Shown: positions 17,333 through 25,776 of the stretch, piece after piece
Layout: every line of letters starts with the position of its first letter
Numbering within the stretch: position 1 is the first letter of the stretch
From: Mesorhizobium tamadayense
Lineage (GTDB): Bacteria; Pseudomonadota; Alphaproteobacteria; Rhizobiales; Rhizobiaceae
Length of the DNA: 64,000 bases
Assembly: GCF_003863365.1 (NCBI RefSeq)
Contig: NZ_RQXT01000026.1
Coordinates: 1 to 64,000, forward strand
Direction: 5' to 3'
Notes under the pieces: model-generated
The model's input: only the letters and a program-made list of their open reading frames with translations
What the model was told of the DNA's origin: nothing
The model's database searches: none
Translations under genes and position numbers: made by a program

Positions 17333-18322
17333 ATGGTTTCGCGGCGGGAAACGCTCCGTCTGGCAGCCCTTGGAACGGCCGCGATACTTGCCTCACATCC
17401 CGTTGCCGCCTCCGCCGCGTCCAAAGTTCGCATTGGCGTGTTGAGGTTCGGCACGGTGAGCTGGGAGCTCGATACGCTGAAGGAACACAAGTTCGACGCG
17501 ACCAACGGGATCGATCTGGAAGTCGTCTATTTCGCCGGCGAGGATGCGACCAATGTCGCGATACTGGCCGGCGCGATCGACATGATCGTGACCGATTGGC
17601 TGTGGGTCTCGCGCCAGCGTTCGGACGGCGGCGACCTCACATTGGCCCCCTATTCGACGGCCGTCGGGGCGATCATGGTGAAGGAGGCTTCGCTGATACG
17701 GACAATCGCCGACCTCAAGGGAAAGAAGATCGGCGTCGCCGGCGGGGCCCTCGACAAAAGCTGGCTGCTGATACAGGCGCTGGCCAGGCGCGATCACGGC
17801 CTCGACCTGCCGGCAACCAGCGATGTCGTCTTTGCCGCGCCGCCGCTGATTTCGGAAAAGGCGATACAGGGCGAGCTCGATGCGGTGCTCAATTTCTGGC
17901 ATTTTTGCGCCCGCCTCGAGGCCAACGGCTTTCGTCGGCTGATCGGTGCCGAAGATGCGGAGAAAGCGCTCGGAGCTTCTGGCCCGGTGTCCGCGCTCGG
18001 CTATGTATTCCATGACAAATGGGCGAACGAAAATCCGGACGCCGTGCGCGGCTTCCTCAAGGCTTCCGCGCAGGCCAAGGATCTGCTGGCTAGGTCCGAC
18101 GAAGAGTGGCTGCGTCTTGCGCCGATTGTCCGGGCAGAAGGCAAGGAACTGGCAAAGCTGCGCGACCGCTATCGAGAGGGCATCCCCAGGCGGCCGGTCG
18201 CCGAGGAAGCGGCCGATGCCGGCAGGCTCTATCGGGTGCTGGCCGTGATCGGCGGCGAAAAGCTGGTCGGTAGCACGCCGGAGATGGCGCCGGGCACGTT
18301 CTGGCAGGAGCCCCCGAAATGA
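17333..18322 (+). CDS. NitT/TauT-type ABC transporter substrate-binding protein, methanol-cluster associated
   Basis: A 329-residue periplasmic protein. The start ATG 17333 follows GGGAGGAG and begins a signal with an arginine-rich n-region (MVSRRETLRLAALG), which could be read by the Tat or Sec system, ending near ASA. The fold is that of SsuA/NrtA/TauA-like proteins (VRIGVLRFGTVSWEL, YFAGEDATNVAILAGAIDMIVTDW). Permease and ATPase genes follow with overlaps. Substrates of this superfamily include nitrate, sulfonates and pyrimidines; the position beside xoxF suggests a link with methanol oxidation, but the ligand is not known. Confidence 0.8.
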   Translation: MVSRRETLRLAALGTAAILASHPVAASAASKVRIGVLRFGTVSWELDTLKEHKFDATNGIDLEVVYFAGEDATNVAILAGAIDMIVTDWLWVSRQRSDGGDLTLAPYSTAVGAIMVKEASLIRTIADLKGKKIGVAGGALDKSWLLIQALARRDHGLDLPATSDVVFAAPPLISEKAIQGELDAVLNFWHFCARLEANGFRRLIGAEDAEKALGASGPVSALGYVFHDKWANENPDAVRGFLKASAQAKDLLARSDEEWLRLAPIVRAEGKELAKLRDRYREGIPRRPVAEEAADAGRLYRVLAVIGGEKLVGSTPEMAPGTFWQEPPK

Positions 18323-19146
18323 CCGCAAGGGACACCGGCGGTCGCACGCTTGGCGACACAACCGACATTTCCAGCCGTTCCGGCCCTGCAGCGACGCTGA
18401 TACCCGCACTGACGGTGACGATCTCCCTGCTCGGGCTTTGCCTCCTGTGGAGCTTGGCGGCGAATGCCTGGCCGAGCCGTGCCTTTCCCGGGCCGGGACA
18501 GGTCTGGCAGGTATTGCTGAAAGAGGCGGCGAGCGGCGACCTTTTCTACCATCTCGGCGCTACCCTCGGCCGGGTTGCCGCGGCTTACGTCGTCGCGATT
18601 ATCGTCGGATCGGTGATCGGCATTCTTCTAGGCAGCCACCGCGGCGCGGACCGGTTCTTCAGTCCCTGGGTGATCCTGTTCCTCAATATCCCCGCGCTGG
18701 TGATCATCGTGCTGGCCTACATCTGGTTCGGCCTCAACGAGGTGGCGGCGATAGGCGCGGTTGCCGTGAACAAGATCCCGAATGTCGTGGTGACCATGCG
18801 CGAGGGCGCCAGGGCGCTGGACCCGAGTTACGCCGAAATGGCGGCTGTCTACCGCTTCGGTCCCCTTGACCGCGTTCGCCATGTCCTGCTGCCGCAACTG
18901 CAGCCTTATCTGGCCGCGGCCTCGCGTTCCGGCATCGCCCTGATCTGGAAGATCGTTCTGGTGGTCGAGCTGCTCGGCCGCTCCAATGGCGTCGGCTTCC
19001 AGATCTATCTCTATTTCCAGCTTTTCGACGTCGCTGCCATTCTTGCCTATACGCTAGCCTTCGTGGCGGTGATGCTTGTCATCGAACTTCTTCTGGTGCA
19101 GCCCGTTGAACGACATGCAACCCGTTGGCGCCGCCGTCCCGCTTAG
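18319..19146 (+). CDS. NitT/TauT-type ABC transporter permease
   Basis: A 275-residue inner-membrane protein with about six transmembrane segments and the BPD_transp_1 coupling-loop region (EMAAVYRFGPLDRVRHVLLP). It overlaps the binding protein gene by 4 bp and the ATPase gene by about 32 bp. Works with the gene products on either side. Confidence 0.88.
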   Translation: MTARDTGGRTLGDTTDISSRSGPAATLIPALTVTISLLGLCLLWSLAANAWPSRAFPGPGQVWQVLLKEAASGDLFYHLGATLGRVAAAYVVAIIVGSVIGILLGSHRGADRFFSPWVILFLNIPALVIIVLAYIWFGLNEVAAIGAVAVNKIPNVVVTMREGARALDPSYAEMAAVYRFGPLDRVRHVLLPQLQPYLAAASRSGIALIWKIVLVVELLGRSNGVGFQIYLYFQLFDVAAILAYTLAFVAVMLVIELLLVQPVERHATRWRRRPA

Positions 19147-19855
19147 GGTCGACATCGCCGAGAAGACCTTCAGGTCCGCGCACGGCGTCTCGGTCACGGC
19201 GCTTAAAGATCTTTCCTTCGAGGTCCGGCAAGGCGAATTCGCTTGCCTGCTCGGGCCGTCGGGCTGCGGCAAGACCACGACGCTGCGTATCCTGCTTGGG
19301 CTCGACAGGCAGTTTTCCGGCTCCTTCCAGCTGCCCGAAGGCGGCTCGCGCCGCATCGCCGCCGTGTTCCAGGAGCCCACCCTGCTGCCCTGGCGGACAG
19401 TCGAGCAGAATGTCAGGCTGGCGCTGCCGAAGAGCTTGCGAGCCAAAAATCTCGACGGGCTGTTCAACGCTCTCGGCCTTGCCGGCATGCGCTCGCTCTA
19501 TCCGGCGGAGCTTTCACTCGGCCTTGCGCGCAGGGCGGCGCTTGCCAGGGCCTTCGCTACCGAACCGGCGATGCTTTTCCTGGACGAACCCTTTGTCTCG
19601 CTCGACGGGCGGACCGCCGAGCAGCTCCGGCGCCTGCTTTTGACCGTGTGGTCTGCGCGGCCCACGACCGCCCTGATGGTGACGCACAATCTGACCGAGG
19701 CCCTGATGCTGTCGGACCGCATCATCGTGCTCTCGCCCCGACCAGCTCATGTGCTCGGCATGTTCGACATAGGGCTGCCGCGGCAAGATCGTAATCCGCA
19801 GGCGATGAGCGCACTCTTGCGGTCATTCCACCAGAAATTTCCGGGCGTGACCTGA
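19115..19855 (+). CDS. NitT/TauT-type ABC transporter ATP-binding protein
   Basis: ABC ATPase of about 246 residues with Walker A GPSGCGKTTT, Q-loop FQEPTLLPW and Walker B MLFLDEPFVSLD, followed by MVTHNLTEA. The signature region reads LSLGLARRAAL where the family has LSGGxxQR, so it deviates from consensus. I chose ATG 19115 because the segment it starts resembles family N-termini; an alternative start at 19076 would overlap the permease more deeply. Confidence 0.82.
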   Translation: MQPVGAAVPLRVDIAEKTFRSAHGVSVTALKDLSFEVRQGEFACLLGPSGCGKTTTLRILLGLDRQFSGSFQLPEGGSRRIAAVFQEPTLLPWRTVEQNVRLALPKSLRAKNLDGLFNALGLAGMRSLYPAELSLGLARRAALARAFATEPAMLFLDEPFVSLDGRTAEQLRRLLLTVWSARPTTALMVTHNLTEALMLSDRIIVLSPRPAHVLGMFDIGLPRQDRNPQAMSALLRSFHQKFPGVT

Positions 19856-19867
19856 TCGCCCTCAAGC

Positions 19868-20221
19868 TTAGAAGCAGCGCACGTCGGCTTCCGCCTGCGC
19901 ACGCTTCAACTCCGTGCGCGCGGCTTTCGCCGGCGCGCTTTCGCGAAACAGGCCTGCATTCTCGCCTGTCGTCAGGGACATGCTCTTGAAGGTCTCGGCC
20001 CTCTCATAATGATCGTAAGGGAGGATCGAGGCGATGACATCGATCGAGCAGGAACAACTCTCCAGCGCCTGACGTGTCCGGCCATTCGTCTGCATGCAGC
20101 CGAGCACATAGTCGACAATCGTCGCCGTCGGATAGTCTCCCGCGGCGCCGGCTGGGTTGGCAAAGACCGGCGTCGATGCAAGGAGGAGCGACAGGATCGA
20201 AAATCCAACATTTCTGTCCAT
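19868..20221 (-). CDS. Small periplasmic cysteine-containing protein beside xoxF
   Basis: A 117-residue protein whose start at 20221 follows AGGAGGAATTC. A signal peptide of about 22 residues ends at VFA|NPAG. The mature part has four cysteines (VLGCMQ, SCSCSID, VRCF at the C-terminus), compatible with disulfides or metal binding. I do not recognise a characterised family. It converges on the ABC operon with a 12-bp gap and is divergent from xoxF across about 0.7 kb, so it may share xoxF regulation. Confidence 0.7.
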   Translation of the reverse strand: MDRNVGFSILSLLLASTPVFANPAGAAGDYPTATIVDYVLGCMQTNGRTRQALESCSCSIDVIASILPYDHYERAETFKSMSLTTGENAGLFRESAPAKAARTELKRAQAEADVRCF

Positions 20222-20917
20222 CAGAATTCCTCCTGTTGCCTGGGCGCGAGACAGCGAGACAGCATCGTCGCGCCCAGTTGGCGACATGCCGCAAGCCCGG
20301 TCAACCTCTCACCGCCTCCATATAGGACCAAAGGAGGAATGCCCTGCGTGCCGGCAGCAGCGGTTCAGGGCAGCCTCACGACCCGCCCCGCACTCGTCTC
20401 CCCAGGCTATTTTCACACCTCGCTCACTACCGGCAACCAAAGAGGGCACCGGCAAGCGCGTCGGTAAAATATGACGAAATAAAATCAAACCATATCACAT
20501 GGGAAATACGGAGAAGGTTAGAATTTTATATATATGAGGAGCTGCAGACGACCATTCGGTGTCGCGGCGCTGGGGGTCGTCTTTATTTTTCTTCTATATA
20601 CTGCATTGCAGCATCAACATGCTGCAATGCAAAATCTCCGCGGGGGTTTTTTCTTGCCTGGCATTTTGCAATGACATAGCCTGACCACATTTCCGGCTTC
20701 AAGGACGTCGCTGTGAATAGGGAGCGGCGGCAGTCTTTCGTAGGCCAATCGGGCGGGTGCAGGCTGGGCTGAACTGTAGTAGAGGAAAGAAACATTCCTC
20801 TGCTTGGATTAGTCTAGGTCGTGACACGCTGCCGGAAATACTTCCCAAATTGAATCGCTTGGACAAGCCTTGCGGGGCTTAACGATCGATTTCTCGTTGT
20901 GAACCTGGGAGGATTTG
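20222..20917. other. Long non-coding region upstream of xoxF
   Basis: About 700 bp with no convincing gene. It contains an AT-rich stretch around 20465-20545 unlike the surrounding GC-rich DNA, a perfect 12-bp inverted repeat at 20603-20630 and a T-run at 20647-20652. The promoter of the highly expressed xoxF operon and regulatory sites for it and the divergent small gene should be here. A 70-codon minus-strand frame (20583-20795) overlaps the inverted repeat and looks spurious. Confidence 0.55.
20603..20630. promoter_or_regulatory. Perfect 12-bp inverted repeat upstream of xoxF
   Basis: GCATTGCAGCAT (20603-20614) and ATGCTGCAATGC (20619-20630) are exact reverse complements with a 4-nt spacer, 288 bp upstream of the xoxF start. 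It could be a dimeric regulator operator or an RNA hairpin. No T-run follows directly on the plus strand, which makes a plus-strand intrinsic terminator less likely. Confidence 0.5.
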
Positions 20918-22816
20918 ATGCGCGCACTTACCCAAGCTACCTACATCGTAACGGCCTCCGCGCTGCTGTCGTTCGGTGCGCTCTATACGGCGTCAGCCAA
21001 CGAAGAGCTCGCGAAAATGGCCAAAAACCCGAAAGACTGGGTGATGCAGACGGGGGATTACGCCAACACCCGCTATTCCAAGCTCAAGCAGATCAACAAG
21101 GAGAATGTGAAGAACCTGCAGGTCAAGTGGACCTTCTCGACCGGCGTGCTGCGCGGCCATGAAGGCGGGCCACTGATCATCGGCGATGTGATGTATGTCC
21201 ACGCGCCGTTCCCGAACACCGTCTACGCTCTCGATCTCAACAATGACGGAAAGATCCTCTGGAAATACGAGCCCAAGCAAGACACCAACGTCATTCCGAT
21301 CATGTGCTGCGACACCGTCAATCGTGGCGTCGCCTATGGTGACGGCAAGATCATTCTCAACCAGGCCGACACCACCGTCGTCGCGCTCGATGCCAAGACC
21401 GGCAAGGTCGTGTGGTCGGTCAAGAACGGCGAAGAGACCAACGGCGGAAAAGGCGAATCCGGTACGTCGGCGCCCGTTGTCGTCAAGGACAAGGTTCTGG
21501 TCGGTGTCTCCGGCGCGGAATTCGGCGTCCGCGGCTGGCTGGCCGCTTACAATCTGAAGGACGGCAAGCTCGCCTGGAAGGCCTATTCGGAAGGTCCGGA
21601 TGCAGAGACCCTCATCGATCCCGAAAAGACCACGCAACTCGGCAAGCCGGTGGGAAAGGACTCGGGCACGAACACCTGGGAAGGCGAACAGTGGAAGACG
21701 GGCGGCGGCACGACATGGGGATGGTATTCCTATGATCCCAAGCTGAACCTCGTCTACTACGGCACCGGCAATCCCTCGACGTGGAACCCGGTTCAGCGCC
21801 CGGGAGACAATCGCTGGTCGATGACCATGTTCGCCCGCGATGCCGACACCGGCATGGCCAAATGGGTCTACCAGATGACCCCGCATGACGAATGGGACTT
21901 TGACGGCGTCAACGAGATGATTCTCGTCGACGACATGGAAGTCAAAGGCAAGAAGCACGACGTGCTGGTGCATTTCGACCGTAACGGCTTTGCCTACACT
22001 ATGGATCGCGCCACCGGCGAGCTTCTCGTTGCCAAGAAGTACGATCCGGCGGTGAACTGGGCGACTGAAGTCAACATGGACCCCAAGAGCGACCAGTACG
22101 GACGCCCCCAGGTCGTGGCCAAATATTCGACCCAGCAGAACGGCGAAGACACCAACTCGACGGGCATCTGCCCGGCGGCGCTTGGAACCAAGGACCAGCA
22201 GCCGGCTGCCTATTCGCCGAAGACCGGGCTGTTCTACGTGCCGACCAACCATGTCTGCATGGACTACGAGCCTTACAAGGTTGGCTACACGGCCGGCCAG
22301 CCTTATGTGGGCGCCACCGTGTCGATGTATCCGGCCCCCGGCAGCGACAAAATGGGCAACTTCATCGCCTGGGATGCCGCCAAGGGTGAGATCGTCTGGT
22401 CGAAGCCGGAGCAGTTCTCGGTATGGTCGGGCGCGCTGGCGACGGCTGGCGACGTCATCTTCTATGGCACGCTCGAAGGCTACATCAAGGCGGTCGATGA
22501 GAAGGGCAAGGAACTCTATAAGTTCAAGACCCCGTCCGGCATCATCGGCAATGTCACGCCCTTCGAGCATGACGGCAAGCAGTACATCGCCGTTCTGTCC
22601 GGCGTCGGCGGATGGGCCGGTATCGGTCTGGCAGGCGGACTGCTGTCGCCTGACAACGCCGCTGCCTGGCATGGCGCCGTCGATCAGGGCCGTAAGCAAG
22701 GCGATCAGGCCGCGGTCGTTGGTACTGCTGGTCTGGGAGCCGTCGGCGGCTACGCAGCGCTCGCCGACTACACCACGCTGGGCGGCCAGCTCACTGTCTT
22801 CGGTCTTCCGGACTGA
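20918..22816 (+). CDS. xoxF: Lanthanide-dependent PQQ methanol dehydrogenase, XoxF5-like
   Basis: Periplasmic quinoprotein oxidising methanol (to formaldehyde or formate). The 632-residue protein has a signal peptide ending near TASA|NEEL, an eight-bladed propeller, the adjacent cysteine pair in IMCCDT (Cys130-Cys131) that contacts PQQ, and WDFDGVNE with Asp327 and Asp329. The second Asp of this D-x-D pair is the extra lanthanide ligand that distinguishes XoxF from calcium-dependent MxaF, which has Ala there. ATG 20918 follows GGGAGG at 20907-20912. xoxG and xoxJ follow, the arrangement seen for the XoxF5 clade. Confidence 0.97.
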   Translation: MRALTQATYIVTASALLSFGALYTASANEELAKMAKNPKDWVMQTGDYANTRYSKLKQINKENVKNLQVKWTFSTGVLRGHEGGPLIIGDVMYVHAPFPNTVYALDLNNDGKILWKYEPKQDTNVIPIMCCDTVNRGVAYGDGKIILNQADTTVVALDAKTGKVVWSVKNGEETNGGKGESGTSAPVVVKDKVLVGVSGAEFGVRGWLAAYNLKDGKLAWKAYSEGPDAETLIDPEKTTQLGKPVGKDSGTNTWEGEQWKTGGGTTWGWYSYDPKLNLVYYGTGNPSTWNPVQRPGDNRWSMTMFARDADTGMAKWVYQMTPHDEWDFDGVNEMILVDDMEVKGKKHDVLVHFDRNGFAYTMDRATGELLVAKKYDPAVNWATEVNMDPKSDQYGRPQVVAKYSTQQNGEDTNSTGICPAALGTKDQQPAAYSPKTGLFYVPTNHVCMDYEPYKVGYTAGQPYVGATVSMYPAPGSDKMGNFIAWDAAKGEIVWSKPEQFSVWSGALATAGDVIFYGTLEGYIKAVDEKGKELYKFKTPSGIIGNVTPFEHDGKQYIAVLSGVGGWAGIGLAGGLLSPDNAAAWHGAVDQGRKQGDQAAVVGTAGLGAVGGYAALADYTTLGGQLTVFGLPD

Positions 22817-22859
22817 TATCCGGGAACGGCCTTAAAAGACTGAAGGCTCGAAAATATGA

Positions 22860-22895
22860 GAGAGCCCGGACACCGGAAACCACCGCCGGGCTCTC
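22860..22895 (+). terminator. Intercistronic hairpin between xoxF and xoxG
   Basis: A perfect 10-bp stem, GAGAGCCCGG (22860-22869) with CCGGGCTCTC (22886-22895), has a 16-nt loop and begins 44 bp after the xoxF stop. No U-run follows, so it may act as a leaky terminator or protect the 3' end of xoxF mRNA, giving more xoxF than xoxG transcript. Confidence 0.55.
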
Positions 22896-22978
22896 GATCC
22901 CGCCGCGCACCCGAACATCGATCGATGCCGCTTCGCGACGGCCAACCCTTGTCCTTAACAAAAGAAGGAAGCGTCTGA

Positions 22979-23503
22979 ATGTCTGCTCGCATTGCAATTT
23001 CCGCCCTCGCCCTGGCTCTTCTGCCTCTGGCCAGCTCTAATCTGGCCTGGGCTGAAGACAGCGCCGAAAAAGCCAAGGCGGTGAAGGAAGACGGCGGCAA
23101 GTATTTGGACGCGGATGGAAACCCGACCTATAAGATCGAAAACGGAACCGTGGATTGGTATACGTTCAGCGGCTACCGCCGCTATCACTCGGACTGCCAT
23201 GTCTGTCACGGACAGGACGGAACGGGTTCGAGCTATGCGCCGGCCCTGGCCAACAGCCTGAAAAACATCGACTACTCCACTTTTCTCTCGATCGTGGCCC
23301 AGGGCCGCAAGAATACCGGCAGCGGCAAGGAAAACGTCATGCCTGCCTTTGGCGACAACAAAAACGTCTATTGCTACATGGACGACCTCTACGTCTATCT
23401 GCGCGCCCGTGCCGATGGCGTGGCGCCCCGCGGCAGGCCGCCCAAGCACGAAGACAAGCCCAAGGCGGCGAAAGACGCAGAAGCGTCCTGCATGGGTGGA
23501 TGA
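22979..23503 (+). CDS. xoxG: Cytochrome c electron acceptor of XoxF
   Basis: A 174-residue secreted monohaem cytochrome cL-type protein. A signal peptide ends near AWA|EDSA; the haem site is CHVCH followed by GQDGTGSSYAPAL, and VMPAFGDN supplies a likely axial Met. The C-terminal tail is rich in Pro, Lys and charged residues and ends in a Cys-containing stretch. XoxG takes electrons from the reduced PQQ of XoxF. The next gene follows after 1 bp. Confidence 0.93.
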   Translation: MSARIAISALALALLPLASSNLAWAEDSAEKAKAVKEDGGKYLDADGNPTYKIENGTVDWYTFSGYRRYHSDCHVCHGQDGTGSSYAPALANSLKNIDYSTFLSIVAQGRKNTGSGKENVMPAFGDNKNVYCYMDDLYVYLRARADGVAPRGRPPKHEDKPKAAKDAEASCMGG

Positions 23504-23504
23504 C

Positions 23505-24377
23505 ATGACCGGCCGCGACGCATCGAAGCTGCGCGTTATCCTGCCGATCCTCGGCGCGGTCGCTTTGTTGCCGTCGAACGTCGAGGCGCAGGGCGCAGGT
23601 CTCGGGGCTGCCGGGGAATTGGTCGATCCGGACATCCTGCGCGTCTGCGCCGACCCTTCGAACATGCCTTTCACCGACCAGGACGGCCAGGGCTTCGAAA
23701 ACAAGCTGGCCGAGCTGGTTGCCAGGAAGACGGGGCGGAAGTCGGTCGCCTACACGTGGTTTCCGACCGTCATCGGCTTCGTGCGCAACACGCTTGCAGC
23801 CAACCGATGCGACATCATCATAGGCTATGCCCAAGGTGACGAGCTGGTGCAGAACACCAACGCCTACTATCGCTCCTCTTATGTGCTCGTGCATCCGAAG
23901 GGCGACGATCTGGAGGGGGTTGAGACCATCGAGGATCCGAGACTCGCCGGCAAGAGGATCGGTGTCGTCGAACGCACGCCGCCGACCGCCAACATGGCCG
24001 CCAACAAACTCTTGCGAACAGCAAAAATCTACCCGCTGGCCGTCGATACGCGCGTCACCCCGTCGATGGGAGAGGTTGTGATCAAGGACATGCTCGCCGG
24101 CAAGATCGATGCGGCGATTCTGTGGGGGCCGATGGCAGGCTACTATGCCAAGCAACTCGGGGCCAATGTCGCGATCGTCCCGCTGGTCAAGGAAAAGACC
24201 GGCTCGCGCATGAGCTACCGCATCACCATGGGAGTACGTCCATCCGACCAGGAATGGAAGCGCACGCTCAACAAGGTGATCCGAGAGAACCAGGCGGAGA
24301 TCAACAAGCTCCTGCTCGACTACAACGTGCCGCTGATCGACGAACATGACAACCCGATCACGTCGACGCCGGGGTGA
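23505..24377 (+). CDS. xoxJ: Periplasmic binding-protein-like methanol oxidation protein
   Basis: A 290-residue protein of the family 3 solute-binding fold (MxaJ/XoxJ group). A signal peptide ends near VEA|QGAG; the mature domain starts DPDILRVCADPSNMPFTD, typical of XoxJ. Two further Cys residues occur (NRCDIIIGYAQGD). XoxJ is thought to assist XoxF activation or assembly rather than transport. ATG 23505 follows the xoxG stop by 1 bp; the frame from 23349 overlaps xoxG and is not used. Confidence 0.93.
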   Translation: MTGRDASKLRVILPILGAVALLPSNVEAQGAGLGAAGELVDPDILRVCADPSNMPFTDQDGQGFENKLAELVARKTGRKSVAYTWFPTVIGFVRNTLAANRCDIIIGYAQGDELVQNTNAYYRSSYVLVHPKGDDLEGVETIEDPRLAGKRIGVVERTPPTANMAANKLLRTAKIYPLAVDTRVTPSMGEVVIKDMLAGKIDAAILWGPMAGYYAKQLGANVAIVPLVKEKTGSRMSYRITMGVRPSDQEWKRTLNKVIRENQAEINKLLLDYNVPLIDEHDNPITSTPG

Positions 24378-24588
24378 GCTTGATCGGCACGAACGGAACA
24401 GGTGATGGAGGGAAGGAACCGATCTTTGAGGCAGAAGTTGTTGCTGTTTTCTCGTTTGTTTTTTGGCTGTTTGAGAACCCAGTGTTTCATTTGTCCATTT
24501 TGAGAGGTGATGGACGAGCCATTGCATCGCCCGCAATGGCGCTAACGACATGACCGGCCCCTCCGGGCTGGCAGAAGAGGAGAATGTC
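24378..24588 (+). promoter_or_regulatory. Intergenic region upstream of pqqA
   Basis: The 211 bp between xoxJ and pqqA contains a T-rich segment around 24437-24470 in otherwise GC-rich DNA, and a GAGGAG ribosome binding site just before pqqA. A pqq promoter is likely here, though readthrough from xoxJ is possible. No box could be assigned firmly. Confidence 0.35.
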
Positions 24589-24684
24589 ATGAAGAAGAGC
24601 TGGAAGAAACCGACCATGTGCCAGGTTGCTGCGGGCTTCGAGATTTCGCGGTATCTGCCTGCTGAAACTCCTCCCAGGAAGTAG
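24589..24684 (+). CDS. pqqA: PQQ precursor peptide PqqA
   Basis: A 31-residue peptide, the ribosomal precursor of PQQ. It begins MKKSWKKPTMCQVAAGFEIS and carries the Glu and Tyr that become the cofactor in the order E-I-S-R-Y (Glu18 and Tyr22), followed by LPAE. A GAGGAG ribosome binding site precedes the ATG. PqqE cross-links the Glu and Tyr while the peptide is held by PqqD. The gene is first in the pqqABCDE order. Confidence 0.95.
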   Translation: MKKSWKKPTMCQVAAGFEISRYLPAETPPRK

Positions 24685-24705
24685 GCCGCAGCGGTGCGTG
24701 TCCCT

Positions 24706-24732
24706 GGCAACAGGGGCATGCATCCCCTTGCC
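24706..24732 (+). terminator. Hairpin between pqqA and pqqB
   Basis: An imperfect stem: GGCA (24706-24709) and AGGGG (24712-24716) pair with CCCCT (24724-24728) and TGCC (24729-24732), with a 2-nt bulge and 7-nt loop. It lies 21 bp after pqqA, where many pqq operons have an attenuating structure that gives more pqqA than downstream mRNA. No U-run is present. Confidence 0.45.
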
Positions 24733-24837
24733 GCGTAAGGTCGTCGCGACGGGCTTTGCCGCGGGAAACGCGGGCGCGAAGCTGTTTACAGCCGAGAATT
24801 TCCTGCCGGGCAAATGGGCCGCGGAGCAGGCATTGCC

Positions 24838-25776
24838 ATGCGCGTGAAGATCATCGGATCGGCGGCGGGAGGCGGCTTTCCGCAATGGAACTGTAACTAT
24901 CGCCTGAGCCGCGCGGCTCGCACCGGGATGGCCGGCGTGCATTCGCGAACCCAATCAAGCGTTGCGGCATCGGCGGACGGGACCGGCTGGGTTCTCTTCA
25001 ACGCCTCGCCCGACATCCGTCAGCAGATCGCGCAAACGCCTGAACTGCAGCCCGCGCACGATGCGCCGCTGCGCTCGACACCAATCCGCGCGGTGGTGCT
25101 GACCAATGCCGACGTCGACCATATCGCCGGCCTGCTCAGCCTGCGCGAGCGGCAGCCTTTCGCGATCTATGCAACGGCACAGGTGCTGGCGACGCTGGAG
25201 GCGAATTCGATCTTCAACGTTCTCGATCCGGCAATCGTACCGCGGCGCCTCCTGGCAGCGGAAAAGGAAGCTGCGCTCTGCGATGCGAACGGCCACGAGA
25301 CTGGCGTTATCGTCGAGAGCTTTCCGGTGCCCGGGAAGATAGCGCTCTATCTCGAGGACACAGCCCATCCAGACGCCGATTTCAGCTCAGACGCCGGCGA
25401 CACGATCGGAATCCGTATCGCCGGGGTCGGCGGGCGCGGCGCTGTCTTCTACATCCCCGGCTGCGCGCGCGTCGATGCCGCCTTGCGCGCGCGCCTAGCC
25501 GATGCCGCCTGCCTGCTGTTCGACGGCACCGTCTATACAGACGACGAGATGATCGTTGCCGGCGTCGGCCAAAAAACCGGCGCGCGCATGGGGCACCTGG
25601 CAATGTCGGGAGCAGTAGGTTCGATCGCCGCCCTGGCCGATGTGAGGATCGGCCGCCGTATCTTCGTCCATATCAATAACACCAATCCTGTTCTGGACGA
25701 GAATTCCGCCGAGCACGCGGCGGTCAAAGCGGCTGGCTGGGAAGTCGCCGGCGATGGGATGGAGATGGAATTTTGA
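24838..25776 (+). CDS. pqqB: PQQ biosynthesis protein PqqB
   Basis: A 312-residue metallo-beta-lactamase-fold enzyme that hydroxylates the tyrosine-derived ring of the PQQ precursor. It begins MRVKIIGSAAGGGFPQWNCNY, the family hallmark, and has the NADVDHIAGLLSLRE segment in place of the usual HxHxDH motif, plus HINNTNPVL. ATG 24838 is chosen over an upstream in-frame ATG because the family begins at this residue. Its last bases overlap pqqC. Confidence 0.95.
   Translation: MRVKIIGSAAGGGFPQWNCNYRLSRAARTGMAGVHSRTQSSVAASADGTGWVLFNASPDIRQQIAQTPELQPAHDAPLRSTPIRAVVLTNADVDHIAGLLSLRERQPFAIYATAQVLATLEANSIFNVLDPAIVPRRLLAAEKEAALCDANGHETGVIVESFPVPGKIALYLEDTAHPDADFSSDAGDTIGIRIAGVGGRGAVFYIPGCARVDAALRARLADAACLLFDGTVYTDDEMIVAGVGQKTGARMGHLAMSGAVGSIAALADVRIGRRIFVHINNTNPVLDENSAEHAAVKAAGWEVAGDGMEMEF

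Noticed and set aside
20583..20795. 70-codon minus-strand gene upstream of xoxF
   Set aside because: It overlaps the perfect palindrome, has no ribosome binding site of note and no family features.
20993..22699. 568-codon minus-strand open frame
   Set aside because: Shadow of xoxF: no start signal and no family features, whereas xoxF has complete PQQ and metal motifs.
23337..24719. 460-codon minus-strand open frame across xoxG, xoxJ and pqqA
   Set aside because: It spans several well-supported plus-strand genes and has no recognisable domain.
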